Assembly: GCF_006124995.1 (NCBI RefSeq)
Contig: NZ_QEWN01000117.1
Coordinates: 1-52,492 of the forward strand
Length of the DNA stretch: 52,492 bases
Reading direction: 5' to 3'
From: Vibrio sp. Hep-1b-8
Lineage (GTDB): Bacteria; Pseudomonadota; Gammaproteobacteria; Enterobacterales; Vibrionaceae
Each line of letters starts with the position of its first letter. The stretch's first letter is position 1. Of the stretch, positions 15,464 through 24,511 are shown piece by piece. The translations under genes and the position numbers were made by a program. Under the pieces are notes generated by a model. It was not told the DNA's origin and did not search any database. It was given only the letters and a program-made list of their open reading frames with translations.

Positions 15464-17341
15464 TTATGCGCCAATCACGCCACCATCTTCTCGGGTAATC
15501 GCCATAATAGTTGAACGCGGTTTAGTGCTACCCCCGCCAGGGAAGTTCGAAGGTGCCCCATCTTCACCTGGGTGCTGAACACCAACAAACATGGTTTTAT
15601 AGTCTGATGAAAAAGTAAGGCCGGTAATCTCACAAGCAACTGGGCCAGTAAGGAAACGACGCACTTCGCCCGTCATAGGATCACCACACAACATTTGGTT
15701 GTTACCTTGACCCGCAAAATTTCCTTTGTTCGAGTAATTGCCGTCGGTTTGAATCCACAAGCGACCCGCGCTATCAAAACCAATACCATCAGGGCTGTTG
15801 AACATGTTATCTGCATTAATGTTGTCACTGCCTGCATACAGGCTACCCTGATGCACTTGTGGGTTACCGGCAATCAAGTAGAGATCCCATTCAAAATTGT
15901 CACTGATGTGAGATCCGTTCTTCGGCATCCAACGCACAATCTGACCATAGTGGTTTTCTTTACGCGGGTTAGGACCACCTACAGGCTGTCCCTCTTTAAC
16001 ACCACGGTTTTTGTTGTTGGTTAAGGTGCAGAATACATGCTTGTTATCTGGGTGAACCGCGACCCACTCAGGACGATCCATGGTTGTTGCCCCCACTTGC
16101 GTTGCCGCACGACGAGCAAAGATCATCACTTCAGCCTGATCCATAAAACCATTCTGCTTTGTTAGCCCATTTTTACCATGCGTAAGCTCGATCCACTGAC
16201 CTTTACCGCGCAGTTGTTTATCATCCATCTCGAATTTCGCCACATACAATGTGCCTTCTTCAAGTAGATTGCGATTCGCTTGGTCATTACCCGGCTGGTA
16301 TGTGTTCTTAGAGACAAATTTGTACAGGTGCTCACCACGCTCATCATCGCCTAGGTACACCACAACATGACCGCTGTCATCCACCAATAGTGCAGCATTT
16401 TCATGTTTAAATCGGCCTAAAGCCGTGCGCTTCAGTGGGGTTGATGTAGGGTCATTCGGGTCAATTTCTACTACCCAACCAAAGCGGTGAGGTTCATTCG
16501 GATGCTTGGCAACATCAAAGCGCTCATCTGTATCATGCCACTGATACTTACTTGGCGATGCTTTAATGCCGTAGCGCTTGTGGTCAGCGCTAAGATCAGC
16601 ACTCGCTCTAGTACCAAAGTAGCCATTGAAGTTCTCTTCACAAGTTAGGTATGTTCCCCAAGGCGTTTGACCATTCGCGCAGTTATTAAACGTGCCCAGC
16701 GGCTTCATTCCCGAAGGATCCAGCTCAGTTTTCATTAAATCATGACCAGCCGCAGGCCCGGTGAGTTTCATTTCAGTGTTGGCTGTAATTCTGCGGTTTC
16801 GCATGCCATTTTTATCCAGCTTCCACTCACCGCCTTTTCGAATGATTTCAAATACCGTAACACCGTGTGCAGCCTGAGCTTTTAACACATCGTCGGCAGT
16901 CATGGCTTTACCACCATGATCAAACAGTAGATCGTAATTGGTGTATTCATTATTTACCGCGATAACCGCTCGGTCTTCGCTAATAGGAAATAGGCTCATC
17001 CCATCCGTGTTATCACCAAACTGACGCAATTGAGCCTTAGAACCTTGCTTACCACTCGGGTCAAACTCAGGGGCATCTGGGAAAATAGGGTCTCCCCACG
17101 ACAGCAGCGGCGTTGCTTTGTACCCTTTAGGTACAATAAACGCATCGGCCGTCGAAGCAGGAACCGCTTCAAAGTTGAGCAGTGAACTGTCGTTGTTAGC
17201 GGCAAAAGCTTTAGTAATTGGGTTTAGTGAAAGAAATGCACTTGCACTAACGGCTGCGGTACCAGCTAAAAAACGACGACGTGATAAACACGCGTCGATC
17301 ATTTGGCTGAATTGAGAATCCTGACTGTCACGATCCCACAT
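15464..17341 (-). CDS. phoX: PhoX-like alkaline phosphatase (DUF839), Tat-exported
   Basis: A 625-aa protein with a twin-arginine signal, SRRRFLAGTAAVSASAF (about 22-38), so it folds in the cytoplasm and goes to the periplasm. The DUF839/PhoX beta-propeller shows TYLTCEENFNGYFG, whose Cys and Glu are metal-cluster ligands in known PhoX, and SPDGIGFDSAGRLWIQTDG. PhoX removes phosphate from organic esters using Fe and Ca. ATG at 17341 follows AAGGAG. An open frame extends to 17452 but adds no signal features. I see no convincing Pho box upstream. Confidence 0.85.
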   Translation of the reverse strand: MWDRDSQDSQFSQMIDACLSRRRFLAGTAAVSASAFLSLNPITKAFAANNDSSLLNFEAVPASTADAFIVPKGYKATPLLSWGDPIFPDAPEFDPSGKQGSKAQLRQFGDNTDGMSLFPISEDRAVIAVNNEYTNYDLLFDHGGKAMTADDVLKAQAAHGVTVFEIIRKGGEWKLDKNGMRNRRITANTEMKLTGPAAGHDLMKTELDPSGMKPLGTFNNCANGQTPWGTYLTCEENFNGYFGTRASADLSADHKRYGIKASPSKYQWHDTDERFDVAKHPNEPHRFGWVVEIDPNDPTSTPLKRTALGRFKHENAALLVDDSGHVVVYLGDDERGEHLYKFVSKNTYQPGNDQANRNLLEEGTLYVAKFEMDDKQLRGKGQWIELTHGKNGLTKQNGFMDQAEVMIFARRAATQVGATTMDRPEWVAVHPDNKHVFCTLTNNKNRGVKEGQPVGGPNPRKENHYGQIVRWMPKNGSHISDNFEWDLYLIAGNPQVHQGSLYAGSDNINADNMFNSPDGIGFDSAGRLWIQTDGNYSNKGNFAGQGNNQMLCGDPMTGEVRRFLTGPVACEITGLTFSSDYKTMFVGVQHPGEDGAPSNFPGGGSTKPRSTIMAITREDGGVIGA

Positions 17342-17652
17342 TGCTGACTCCTTGCTTGAGTAGTTTTTATCTCTTTGGCGCAGATCGTAGATAGTCAGCA
17401 TGACAAACAAGTTAAGCCATTGTTTCATATTGATTAATAAAAATAGACACAAAGAGTGAATTTACATTTCAACTTCATTAAAGTGCGCTATGGTTCACTT
17501 TTGACTGATAAATAGTGTAATACGTACAAAAAAATGTGATCAAAAACCTAGATCTTTTCAGATTTGGTAGCTACATTGTTGATTGTTCATGAGGAACTAC
17601 ATTCACATAAGCTCATTGAGGAGCATGTTTGTTTTTTAAGTGAGGGATTATC

Positions 17653-17739
17653 ATGAAGAAAATGAGAAAAGCACAATTGCATCGCGTACGCATTCAATAC
17701 TGGAAAGAGTCGAACAAAGACGCGAGCAAATCATCTTAA
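17653..17739 (+). CDS. Candidate 28-aa basic protein
   Basis: ATG at 17653 preceded by GAGGG (spacing 7) opens a 28-codon frame starting MKKMRKAQLHRVRIQYWKES and ending KDASKSS. It is followed at once by a rho-independent terminator at 17759-17790. The product is strongly basic, without a membrane span. It sits alone between two leftward genes, so the transcript would be dedicated to it or to a small RNA. I do not recognise the family. Confidence 0.5.
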   Translation: MKKMRKAQLHRVRIQYWKESNKDASKSS

Positions 17740-17758
17740 TGTGCTAACCCACCGTACT

Positions 17759-17790
17759 AAGCTGGCTTAACCGCCAGCTTTTGTGTTTTT
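17759..17790 (+). terminator. Terminator after the 28-aa ORF
   Basis: AAGCTGGC and GCCAGCTT form an 8-bp stem with loop TTAACC, followed by TTGTGTTTTT. It is oriented rightward. Confidence 0.75.
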
Positions 17791-17803
17791 ATCGCAATGA
17801 AAA

Positions 17804-18637
17804 TTAGGCTGCTCTATGGCTGAAAGGAAACAGCTGAGTTAACTCATGCATGATGCTTTGCGTCTGTTTTGAGTAAAGATGTTTATCTTTATAACCCACC
17901 AATTGTACCTGACGCACCTTTCCGGAAATCAGTAACTGACGAATCATACGATTGACCATCTGCACATCCAATGCCGTTCCTTGCTCCAATCTCGAGACTG
18001 GGTAGAGGCAAGATAAGTCGATGTTTACTACCACATCATTACAGTGCGCTAAAAAGCTCGCCAACTGATTCTTGACTTGAAAACGATGACTGAAGCTGCA
18101 TTCTTCACCCGTCATCCAATCACAACCTAAGTCTTCAGCGTATTCTAACAAACGCTCTGTATGCTGGTTAATATCAACCCCTAGGCAGAACAGACGGCAC
18201 TCATTGTAGCGAGCAAGAGCAAAATGGTATGCGCTGCCTTGAACGGGTTCTAGTGACGCCTTGAGTTCAAAGTCTCGACCAATATGAACAATGCCAAGCT
18301 CTTGTCTAGAGGAATGCAACAGAGGCAACGAGTGGAGCAAGGTTTCACTGTTATTAGTAAACACAACTGGCAATGTCTCAGTGCCAAGGTAACGGCTCAA
18401 CTGATGCTGGTATTTGGTCACTGGCTGAGCAGTAAGGTTGTAGTGCCCACCATTTAACCAGCTAAAACCATCCAGCTCTTCAATCCACTGATAAATCTCT
18501 TCCAAGCTTTGATCGGCCATTTCGAAATCCACCAGCTTCATCGGCTTGAGCTTTTCACTAACCGTGAGAAGAGCTAAACGATGAGACAACATCCCTGTGA
18601 GATTTTGATCTTTATTACGTCGAAATAGGCCAAACAT
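17804..18637 (-). CDS. Degenerate arginase/agmatinase-fold protein
   Basis: A 277-aa protein in which ureohydrolase landmarks appear in order: NGGHYNLT (about 62-69), IVHIGRDFELKASL in place of the metal motif DAHxD, VVVNIDLSCLYPV in place of SxDxDxxDP, and a final VQLVGYKDKH strand. Most of the Asp and His residues that hold the manganese pair are replaced, so catalysis as an arginase, agmatinase or formimidoylglutamase looks unlikely. It starts 5 bases after the IclR regulator's stop and is surely co-transcribed. Possibly a sensor or structural relative. Confidence 0.7.
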   Translation of the reverse strand: MFGLFRRNKDQNLTGMLSHRLALLTVSEKLKPMKLVDFEMADQSLEEIYQWIEELDGFSWLNGGHYNLTAQPVTKYQHQLSRYLGTETLPVVFTNNSETLLHSLPLLHSSRQELGIVHIGRDFELKASLEPVQGSAYHFALARYNECRLFCLGVDINQHTERLLEYAEDLGCDWMTGEECSFSHRFQVKNQLASFLAHCNDVVVNIDLSCLYPVSRLEQGTALDVQMVNRMIRQLLISGKVRQVQLVGYKDKHLYSKQTQSIMHELTQLFPFSHRAA

Positions 18638-18642
18638 ATGAA

Positions 18643-19368
18643 TTACCTTTCTGGGGGCAATGCCCTCGCTGCTTGAAGTACGTGAAGAATGATCCTCTGT
18701 TGATTTAATTGAACTCGATGAGCAGGAGCCATTACTGAAATTGCACCGATCAGTTTGGAGCCTTTCATTACTGGTGCGCTGATACCAGAAACACCAGAGT
18801 CAATTTCTGAGGTGCTAACGGCATATCCCTGATTGCGGATTTGCTCCAATTCCAGCTTCCACTGTTCGTGGCGTTCTTGTTCCCCAAAATAGCGCAAGAT
18901 TTTTTCACATCGCGTTGCTGGCATATAAGCCAACATAACTTTGGATGAGGCGCCTCGTAACAGGGGTTGACTTTGACCCTGGACGTAGCTGCAACGAAGC
19001 GCCTGCATGCTCTCTTTGCGACTCACACACAATGCTCTGTAACCAACAGGCACCATATAAGCCGCCATCTCACCCGTCTGTTTCTGTAAGCGGTTCAACA
19101 CTGCGTCAACGACATCTAAGTCGTGTTGACTCGTTTCATAACTGCGCATCAATAGCAGTGCTGCTGGACCGATGATCAAGGTTTTGTCATTTGGACTTTC
19201 CTCGATCAGATTCCACTCTTTTAGCAACTTCAAATGACGGTAAAGACTACTGATCGGTGTGCCTAATTGTTCACTCAACTGTTTGGCTGTGATCGGCTCA
19301 TCATTGACCGCCACCTGCATTAATAGTTGAAGAACTTTTTCGTTAACCTGTCCGCTATTCTGTTTCAT
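18643..19368 (-). CDS. IclR-family transcriptional regulator
   Basis: A 241-aa protein with an N-terminal winged helix (about 8-60, ITAKQLSEQLGTPISSLYRHLKLLKEW) and a C-terminal IclR effector domain (about 75-235; GASSKVMLAYMP, GYAVSTSEIDSGVSGISAPVM, IGAISVMAP). The effector domain usually binds a small organic acid. ATG 19368 is chosen. The frame extends upstream to a TTG at 19413 with no ribosome site. It heads a two-gene operon with the arginase-like gene, so its ligand may relate to that protein. Confidence 0.88.
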   Translation of the reverse strand: MKQNSGQVNEKVLQLLMQVAVNDEPITAKQLSEQLGTPISSLYRHLKLLKEWNLIEESPNDKTLIIGPAALLLMRSYETSQHDLDVVDAVLNRLQKQTGEMAAYMVPVGYRALCVSRKESMQALRCSYVQGQSQPLLRGASSKVMLAYMPATRCEKILRYFGEQERHEQWKLELEQIRNQGYAVSTSEIDSGVSGISAPVMKGSKLIGAISVMAPAHRVQLNQQRIILHVLQAARALPPER

Positions 19369-19535
19369 AGAGTTCACGCTATTGTTGTAGCGTTTTCGAT
19401 TGATAGTGTTCAAATTGTATTCTTACTTGGTAGGAATTTATAAACAAAATAATGCTACATTTCTTACTATGTGAGAATACAAAAAACTAAAGGCGATCAT
19501 TTTCTCAGTGCATTTGTCGAACGTCGGTGTGAATA

Positions 19536-19562
19536 AAAAGGAGCCTCATAACGGCTCCTTTT
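19536..19562. terminator. Terminator of the glucosidase remnant
   Basis: AAAAGGAGCC and GGCTCCTTTT form a 10-bp stem with a 7-base loop, beyond the stop at 19585 of the leftward remnant. Confidence 0.85.
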
Positions 19563-19584
19563 ACTTGTATGGAATAATGTTTGG

Positions 19585-20055
<471 letters not shown>

Positions 20056-20215
20056 CTAGCCTAGCCAAACAAATGAGGTCGGGATAATTAATTTATATTT
20101 CCTATTTTGTTGGCCTTTTTATGTAAGCTTTTGGCATTTTCGAGATCTTGACGGCACCTTTATCCAACCTCAAGGTTTATGCTTAGATTAGGATATTCAC
20201 TAGAAGGTCATGTTT

Positions 20216-20635
20216 ATGAACTACAAACATATTCTTGTTGCGCTTGAGCTTACTGACGAAAGTAAAGTGTTAGTCGATAAAGCGGTCTACTTGGCAAAAC
20301 TGACGAATGCCGAGGTTTCATTTATCCATATTGATGGCTCTCACGGGGAGATTTACCCAGAAGTTGTCGACCTTCAAACCGAGACGAATCATCCGCCGTT
20401 TGGTGAGCACACCATTGAACAAATCCGCTCATTTGAATCGTACAGCGCATTCCCTATTAAGCACATCCTGCTTGGCTCGGGAGACCTAGCCGATAAATTA
20501 GCGAATACGATCGAAAATAATAACGTCGATCTCTTGCTCTGTGGTCACCACCACGATTTTTGGAGCAAAATTGTCTCTTACTCCAAACATTTAGTCGATG
20601 CATCTCCCGTTGATATCCTTGTGGTACCTATCTAG
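20216..20635 (+). CDS. Universal stress protein (UspA family)
   Basis: A 139-aa single-domain Usp, starting MNYKHILVALELTDESKVLV. The C-terminal G-x2-(H)-x9-G(S/A)-type ATP loop is changed, reading LLLCGHHHDFWSKIVSYSKHLVDASPVDILVVPI, close to E. coli UspA, which dimerises and does not bind ATP. AGAAGG lies 8 bases before ATG 20216. An ATG at 20210 is too near the ribosome site. A terminator follows. Likely a stress-induced cytoplasmic protein. Confidence 0.9.
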   Translation: MNYKHILVALELTDESKVLVDKAVYLAKLTNAEVSFIHIDGSHGEIYPEVVDLQTETNHPPFGEHTIEQIRSFESYSAFPIKHILLGSGDLADKLANTIENNNVDLLLCGHHHDFWSKIVSYSKHLVDASPVDILVVPI

Positions 20636-20662
20636 CCCTTTGTTGCTCCGCTCAACGTTGAC

Positions 20663-20691
20663 AACGGGTCTCATAGCGAGGCCCGTTTTTA
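20663..20691 (+). terminator. Terminator of the uspA-like gene
   Basis: AACGGGTCTC pairs with GAGGCCCGTT (one G-U pair), loop ATAGC, followed by T-rich sequence. Confidence 0.8.
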
Positions 20692-20860
20692 ATTTTTATG
20701 CGTTTCTAACCGACTCCTTGCCACGCTGCATTATGGACAAAAAGTTCCATAGTGATTGGCAAATATCGCTATTTTTCCGTTAGTTATCATGACGTAAATT
20801 ACCCTCATCAAGAGACGCTGACGGCAATTGGCGCCAATATAGAGAAAGTTAGGAGCCCAT

Positions 20861-21520
20861 ATGACTCATCCAATTATCAAAGATTTAGAAACTCGCTACA
20901 CCGCTAAAAAATATGACGCGACCAAACGCATTTCAGCGCAGGATATCGAAACCATCAAGCAAGCGATCCACCTATCTGCTTCATCAATTAACTCGCAACC
21001 ATGGAAATTTATCGTGCTAGAGAGTGATGAAGCAAAACAAAGATTTCACGACACGTTTGCCAATAAGTTTGCGTTTAATCAACCACACGCAAAAGAAGCA
21101 TCACATACGATTTTGTTTGCCCATAACCCACGTTATACCAAAGAGCAGTACAAAAAAGTTGTCGATGCTGAAGTGACATCAGGTCATTTACCAGCAGAGC
21201 GATACAACGACATGCTAAATGGCGCATTCGGTTTTGCTGAACTGAATACCGATGAGGCAGGCTACAACGGAAATTGGACGAAAGCTCAAACTTACATTGC
21301 CCTAGGTAATACCTTACACACACTGGCACGCTTGGGGATTGCTTCGACACCAATGGAAGGGGTTGATGCCGAGCTAATCGGTGATGTATTCAAAGAAGAG
21401 CTAGACGGATACGTATGTGATTTTGCACTTGCAATGGGCTACCACAAAGACGGTGAAGACTATAACCACGGTCTGCCAAAAGCTCGTTTGCCTATTGAAG
21501 ACGTTATCACAACACTTTAA
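20861..21520 (+). CDS. NAD(P)H-dependent flavin/nitroreductase (NfsB/FRase I family)
   Basis: A 219-aa FMN protein. The start MTHPIIKDLETRYTAKKYDA, the SASSINSQPWKFIVLES segment, WTKAQTYIALGNTLHTLARL and the end PIEDVITTL closely follow Vibrio fischeri FRase I and E. coli NfsB. These dimeric enzymes reduce FMN, quinones and nitro compounds with NAD(P)H. FRase I-type enzymes can supply FMNH2 to luciferase, but no lux gene is in the window. AGGAG lies 6 bases before the ATG. A strong terminator follows. Confidence 0.92.
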   Translation: MTHPIIKDLETRYTAKKYDATKRISAQDIETIKQAIHLSASSINSQPWKFIVLESDEAKQRFHDTFANKFAFNQPHAKEASHTILFAHNPRYTKEQYKKVVDAEVTSGHLPAERYNDMLNGAFGFAELNTDEAGYNGNWTKAQTYIALGNTLHTLARLGIASTPMEGVDAELIGDVFKEELDGYVCDFALAMGYHKDGEDYNHGLPKARLPIEDVITTL

Positions 21521-21614
21521 AGCATCGGGGCGGATACTATGGCGAAACGCACGATCGTTGCCAATATCACCGCGAAACCGCATGACTCACATTCAGTCAG
21601 CCACACAAAATCAC

Positions 21615-21640
21615 AAGGCTTCCTTTAAGGAAGCCTTTTT
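21615..21640 (+). terminator. Terminator of the nitroreductase gene
   Basis: AAGGCTTCCTT and AAGGAAGCCTT form a nearly loopless stem, followed by five or more T. Confidence 0.85.
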
Positions 21641-21824
21641 GCTTCCATTCATCACGCTAATGACTATTTCATCTTGGGCTCTAAAAACATGCGCGACCTA
21701 ACACTTTAGGGCTAGCTCATAACAAGAAAATTATTTTGATGATCTGAGTCAATTTGAAGAGAGGATTAGTTCATCCAACTTATCTAATATTAGGAAAAAT
21801 AAATATACTAATTGAGGATACGTC

Positions 21825-23537
21825 ATGACATCAGTTTCGCGAGAGCAGAGTCCGGAAAACACACAACTCAACCGCAAAGGTTTCTCCTCGCTGTTCGCTA
21901 AAGTAAGTACCAAACTAAAATTGGCGATCTTACTGACCTTCATTGCCTTCTTGGTCTTAGGCTATAAAGGCATATCCGGTATGCAGACATCTGCCAGTTT
22001 TATTGAAGAACTGTATAGCCAAGGGATGCAACATACTATAAGAACCAGTCGAGTCATTGACGAACTAAGTAATGCCCGAAGCGCATTGCTACTCTCATTT
22101 CAACATGATCCTTCATCGGACACGGCAGCAATGCATGACCACCCTTTGCAGTTCCATATTGATCAGATTCAGACCTCACTGAAAACCTTGCATCATATTA
22201 TTGATAACGAACTATTAAAGTCCGAGCTTGGCGCAGAAGAAAAAACCGTTGTCACTAATCTAGCAAAAGTCATTGACGATATTACCAACCAAGGTTTTGA
22301 ACCCGCCATCGCCAAATTGAATTCTGGTGACTTTAACGGCTCCAACCTCATCCTTCTGAGTGAGATAAATCCGTTGTTTAACGAGGCTTACAAATTCGCA
22401 GAAACCTTTTTCACAATGCAGGTAAACGAAGGTAAAAACAGTTTCAATCAGGCCAATGAAAACACCCGTCACTTTATCGTTGCGGTAAGCGGTATCACAC
22501 TGATTTCTCTGGTCGTGATCATTGCCCTTTCCACCGTAGTAGTAAAACGCATTAACGCTGCCGTGACCCAACTAGAGGCCTCTTCAGGGCAAATTGCCCA
22601 AGGGGATCTGACCCAGCGTTTATCTCTGAGTGGAAACGATGAGTTTGCTCGTATTGCTGACTCAGTCAACAATATTGTGAGCAGTTTTCAGCATGTTGTG
22701 CAGACCAACCGTGATTCCATCAGTCAATTAGCACGCTCTGCCGAAGAGAGCTCGGCCGTCGCAGTACAGACCAAACAAAATATCCTGACGCAGCAAGCGC
22801 AAACCGAGCAAATCGCAACAGCCATCAATGAGTTTACCGCTACGGTTCATGAAGTAGCGCAAAGCGCCTCATCAGCGGCACAAGCTTCTGAACAGGCGGA
22901 TCAGGCCGCTGAAAGCGGTCAGAAAGTGGTGACGGAAAGTATCGACTTGATTGAAAAACTATCGAGAGAAATGCAAGACTCAGTCAACGCGATGCACCAG
23001 TTGGCGAAGCACTCAGAAGAGATCGGCAGTGTGGTCGATGTGATTCAGGGGATTTCAGAACAAACTAACTTGCTGGCACTCAACGCCGCTATCGAAGCGG
23101 CGCGGGCAGGAGAACAAGGGCGAGGTTTTGCGGTGGTGGCTGACGAAGTACGAACACTCGCCAGTCGAACTCAACAGTCAACGCAAGAGATACTCGAGAC
23201 CATTCAGCGTTTGCAAAATGGCAGCCGTGAATCGACTCAACGTTTAGAAATCGGCGCGCAAAATGCGTTGTCTACGGTTGAAAAAGCTCGTGAAGCAGGC
23301 GATGCACTCAATTTGATTAAGTCGAGTGTCGATCAAATCACGGCGATGAATGTCCAAATTGCGACTGCCGCAGAACAACAAAGTCTAGTGACTGAAGAGA
23401 TAAACAGTAACATATCGAGTATCAGCGAAATTTCCAATCAAACAGCGGTGGGAGCGGAGCAAAGCAGTGCGGCGACACAAGAGTTAGCCGAGCTCACCGA
23501 ACTGCTTCACCATGAAATCGAACATTATCGCGTTTAA
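21825..23537 (+). CDS. Transmembrane methyl-accepting chemotaxis protein
   Basis: A 570-aa receptor. TM1 is at about 34-52 ([16 protein letters not shown]), then a periplasmic helical ligand domain of about 150 residues, then TM2 at about 208-232 ([20 protein letters not shown]) and a HAMP domain ([20 protein letters not shown]). The signalling tip is [34 protein letters not shown]. The C-terminus lacks a W-x-x-F tail. It is a single gene outside the che operon and its ligand is unknown. GAGG lies upstream of ATG 21825. Confidence 0.93.
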   Translation: MTSVSREQSPENTQLNRKGFSSLFAKVSTKLKLAILLTFIAFLVLGYKGISGMQTSASFIEELYSQGMQHTIRTSRVIDELSNARSALLLSFQHDPSSDTAAMHDHPLQFHIDQIQTSLKTLHHIIDNELLKSELGAEEKTVVTNLAKVIDDITNQGFEPAIAKLNSGDFNGSNLILLSEINPLFNEAYKFAETFFTMQVNEGKNSFNQANENTRHFIVAVSGITLISLVVIIALSTVVVKRINAAVTQLEASSGQIAQGDLTQRLSLSGNDEFARIADSVNNIVSSFQHVVQTNRDSISQLARSAEESSAVAVQTKQNILTQQAQTEQIATAINEFTATVHEVAQSASSAAQASEQADQAAESGQKVVTESIDLIEKLSREMQDSVNAMHQLAKHSEEIGSVVDVIQGISEQTNLLALNAAIEAARAGEQGRGFAVVADEVRTLASRTQQSTQEILETIQRLQNGSRESTQRLEIGAQNALSTVEKAREAGDALNLIKSSVDQITAMNVQIATAAEQQSLVTEEINSNISSISEISNQTAVGAEQSSAATQELAELTELLHHEIEHYRV

Positions 23538-23546
23538 TCAAAAGCT

Positions 23547-23586
23547 GCTGATCCAGATCATCTCACTCTGGGTCAGCGTTTTCTTT
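23547..23586. terminator. Terminator between MCP and DMT exporter genes
   Basis: GCTGATCCAGA pairs with TCTGGGTCAGC (one wobble), followed by GTTTTCTTTT. It overlaps the 3' end of the convergent exporter gene. Confidence 0.75.
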
Positions 23587-24417
23587 TGCAACAAAAATCA
23601 CCGCAATACCACTTAACACAAGTAACGCTGCGATTACGGAACTCGTTGTAATCGTCTCGCCAAGGCCAATACTACCCGCTGCAAACGCAATAACGGGCAC
23701 ACTAAGTTGAGCGACAGAGGCCTGCAACATCGATATCTGTTTCACTACTCGATACCAAAGAATATAACCAAATCCAGATGCGAAAATTCCCGACAACAAG
23801 GCCCATCCCACCCCGCTCAGCGTGAGGGTTGCGGTATGAACAAGCCATGGACTCAGCACTAAAGCAATGACGCTCGCCAGTACAAAACCATGCGTAATTG
23901 AGAGTGAAGGTGCCGCCGCCGTGCGTCCCAATAACGTAAAAGCAGCCCAACAAATACCGGACAACATCATCAAGATCGCGGCCGACAAACTAGGCGTTTG
24001 GGCAGAGGGTAGCATCAAAGTAACAAAGCCCCCAATCGCCACGGCAATGCCTAAGATTTCGATTCGGTTCAAGCGATACCCGGAAAGCACATGAAACACC
24101 ACTAACGCGAGCTGAACCATACCAAACAGAATCAATGCCCCAGTTCCGGTACTAAGCTGCGTATACGCAAATGAGAAACTTACCGCGTAGCCGAACAGTG
24201 CAATCCCCCCCGCCCAACTGACCTTACTGGTCAAAAACCGGCTCTTGAGTTCGCGGCGTATCATCAAAATCACCGCTAAAGTAATCGCACCAGATAGCAA
24301 TCGGATGAAGGTAAAAGACCCCGGATCTATCGCCTCTTCAGCCAGAGCAAAACGACAAAAAAACGAGTTCGCAGCAAAAGCGATCAAAGCCACAATCAGA
24401 TTGATTGAATTAGACAT
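23563..24417 (-). CDS. EamA/DMT-superfamily exporter
   Basis: A 284-aa protein with ten membrane spans in two EamA repeats of five. The first repeat contains FFCRFALAEEAIDPGSFTFIRLLSG (about 18-42) and the second FTLLGRTAAAPSLSITHGFVLAS (about 160-182). SVAQLSVPVIAFAAGSIGLGET near the end is the usual second-repeat signature. Relatives export amino acids or other metabolites. The substrate is not evident. It stands alone. Confidence 0.88.
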   Translation of the reverse strand: MSNSINLIVALIAFAANSFFCRFALAEEAIDPGSFTFIRLLSGAITLAVILMIRRELKSRFLTSKVSWAGGIALFGYAVSFSFAYTQLSTGTGALILFGMVQLALVVFHVLSGYRLNRIEILGIAVAIGGFVTLMLPSAQTPSLSAAILMMLSGICWAAFTLLGRTAAAPSLSITHGFVLASVIALVLSPWLVHTATLTLSGVGWALLSGIFASGFGYILWYRVVKQISMLQASVAQLSVPVIAFAAGSIGLGETITTSSVIAALLVLSGIAVIFVAKENADPE

Positions 24418-24511
24418 GTGTCATCCCATTTAAGTCCAACTAAAGTATATCGGCAAACCATATGGGCGATAGCATCATTGATTATGATTAATAGCGTCTA
24501 AGTCTAAAGAA

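Noticed and set aside
17342..17640. Possible Pho box upstream of the PhoX-like gene.
   Set aside because: Only fragments of the 18-base consensus are seen. No pair of good half-sites with the right spacing.
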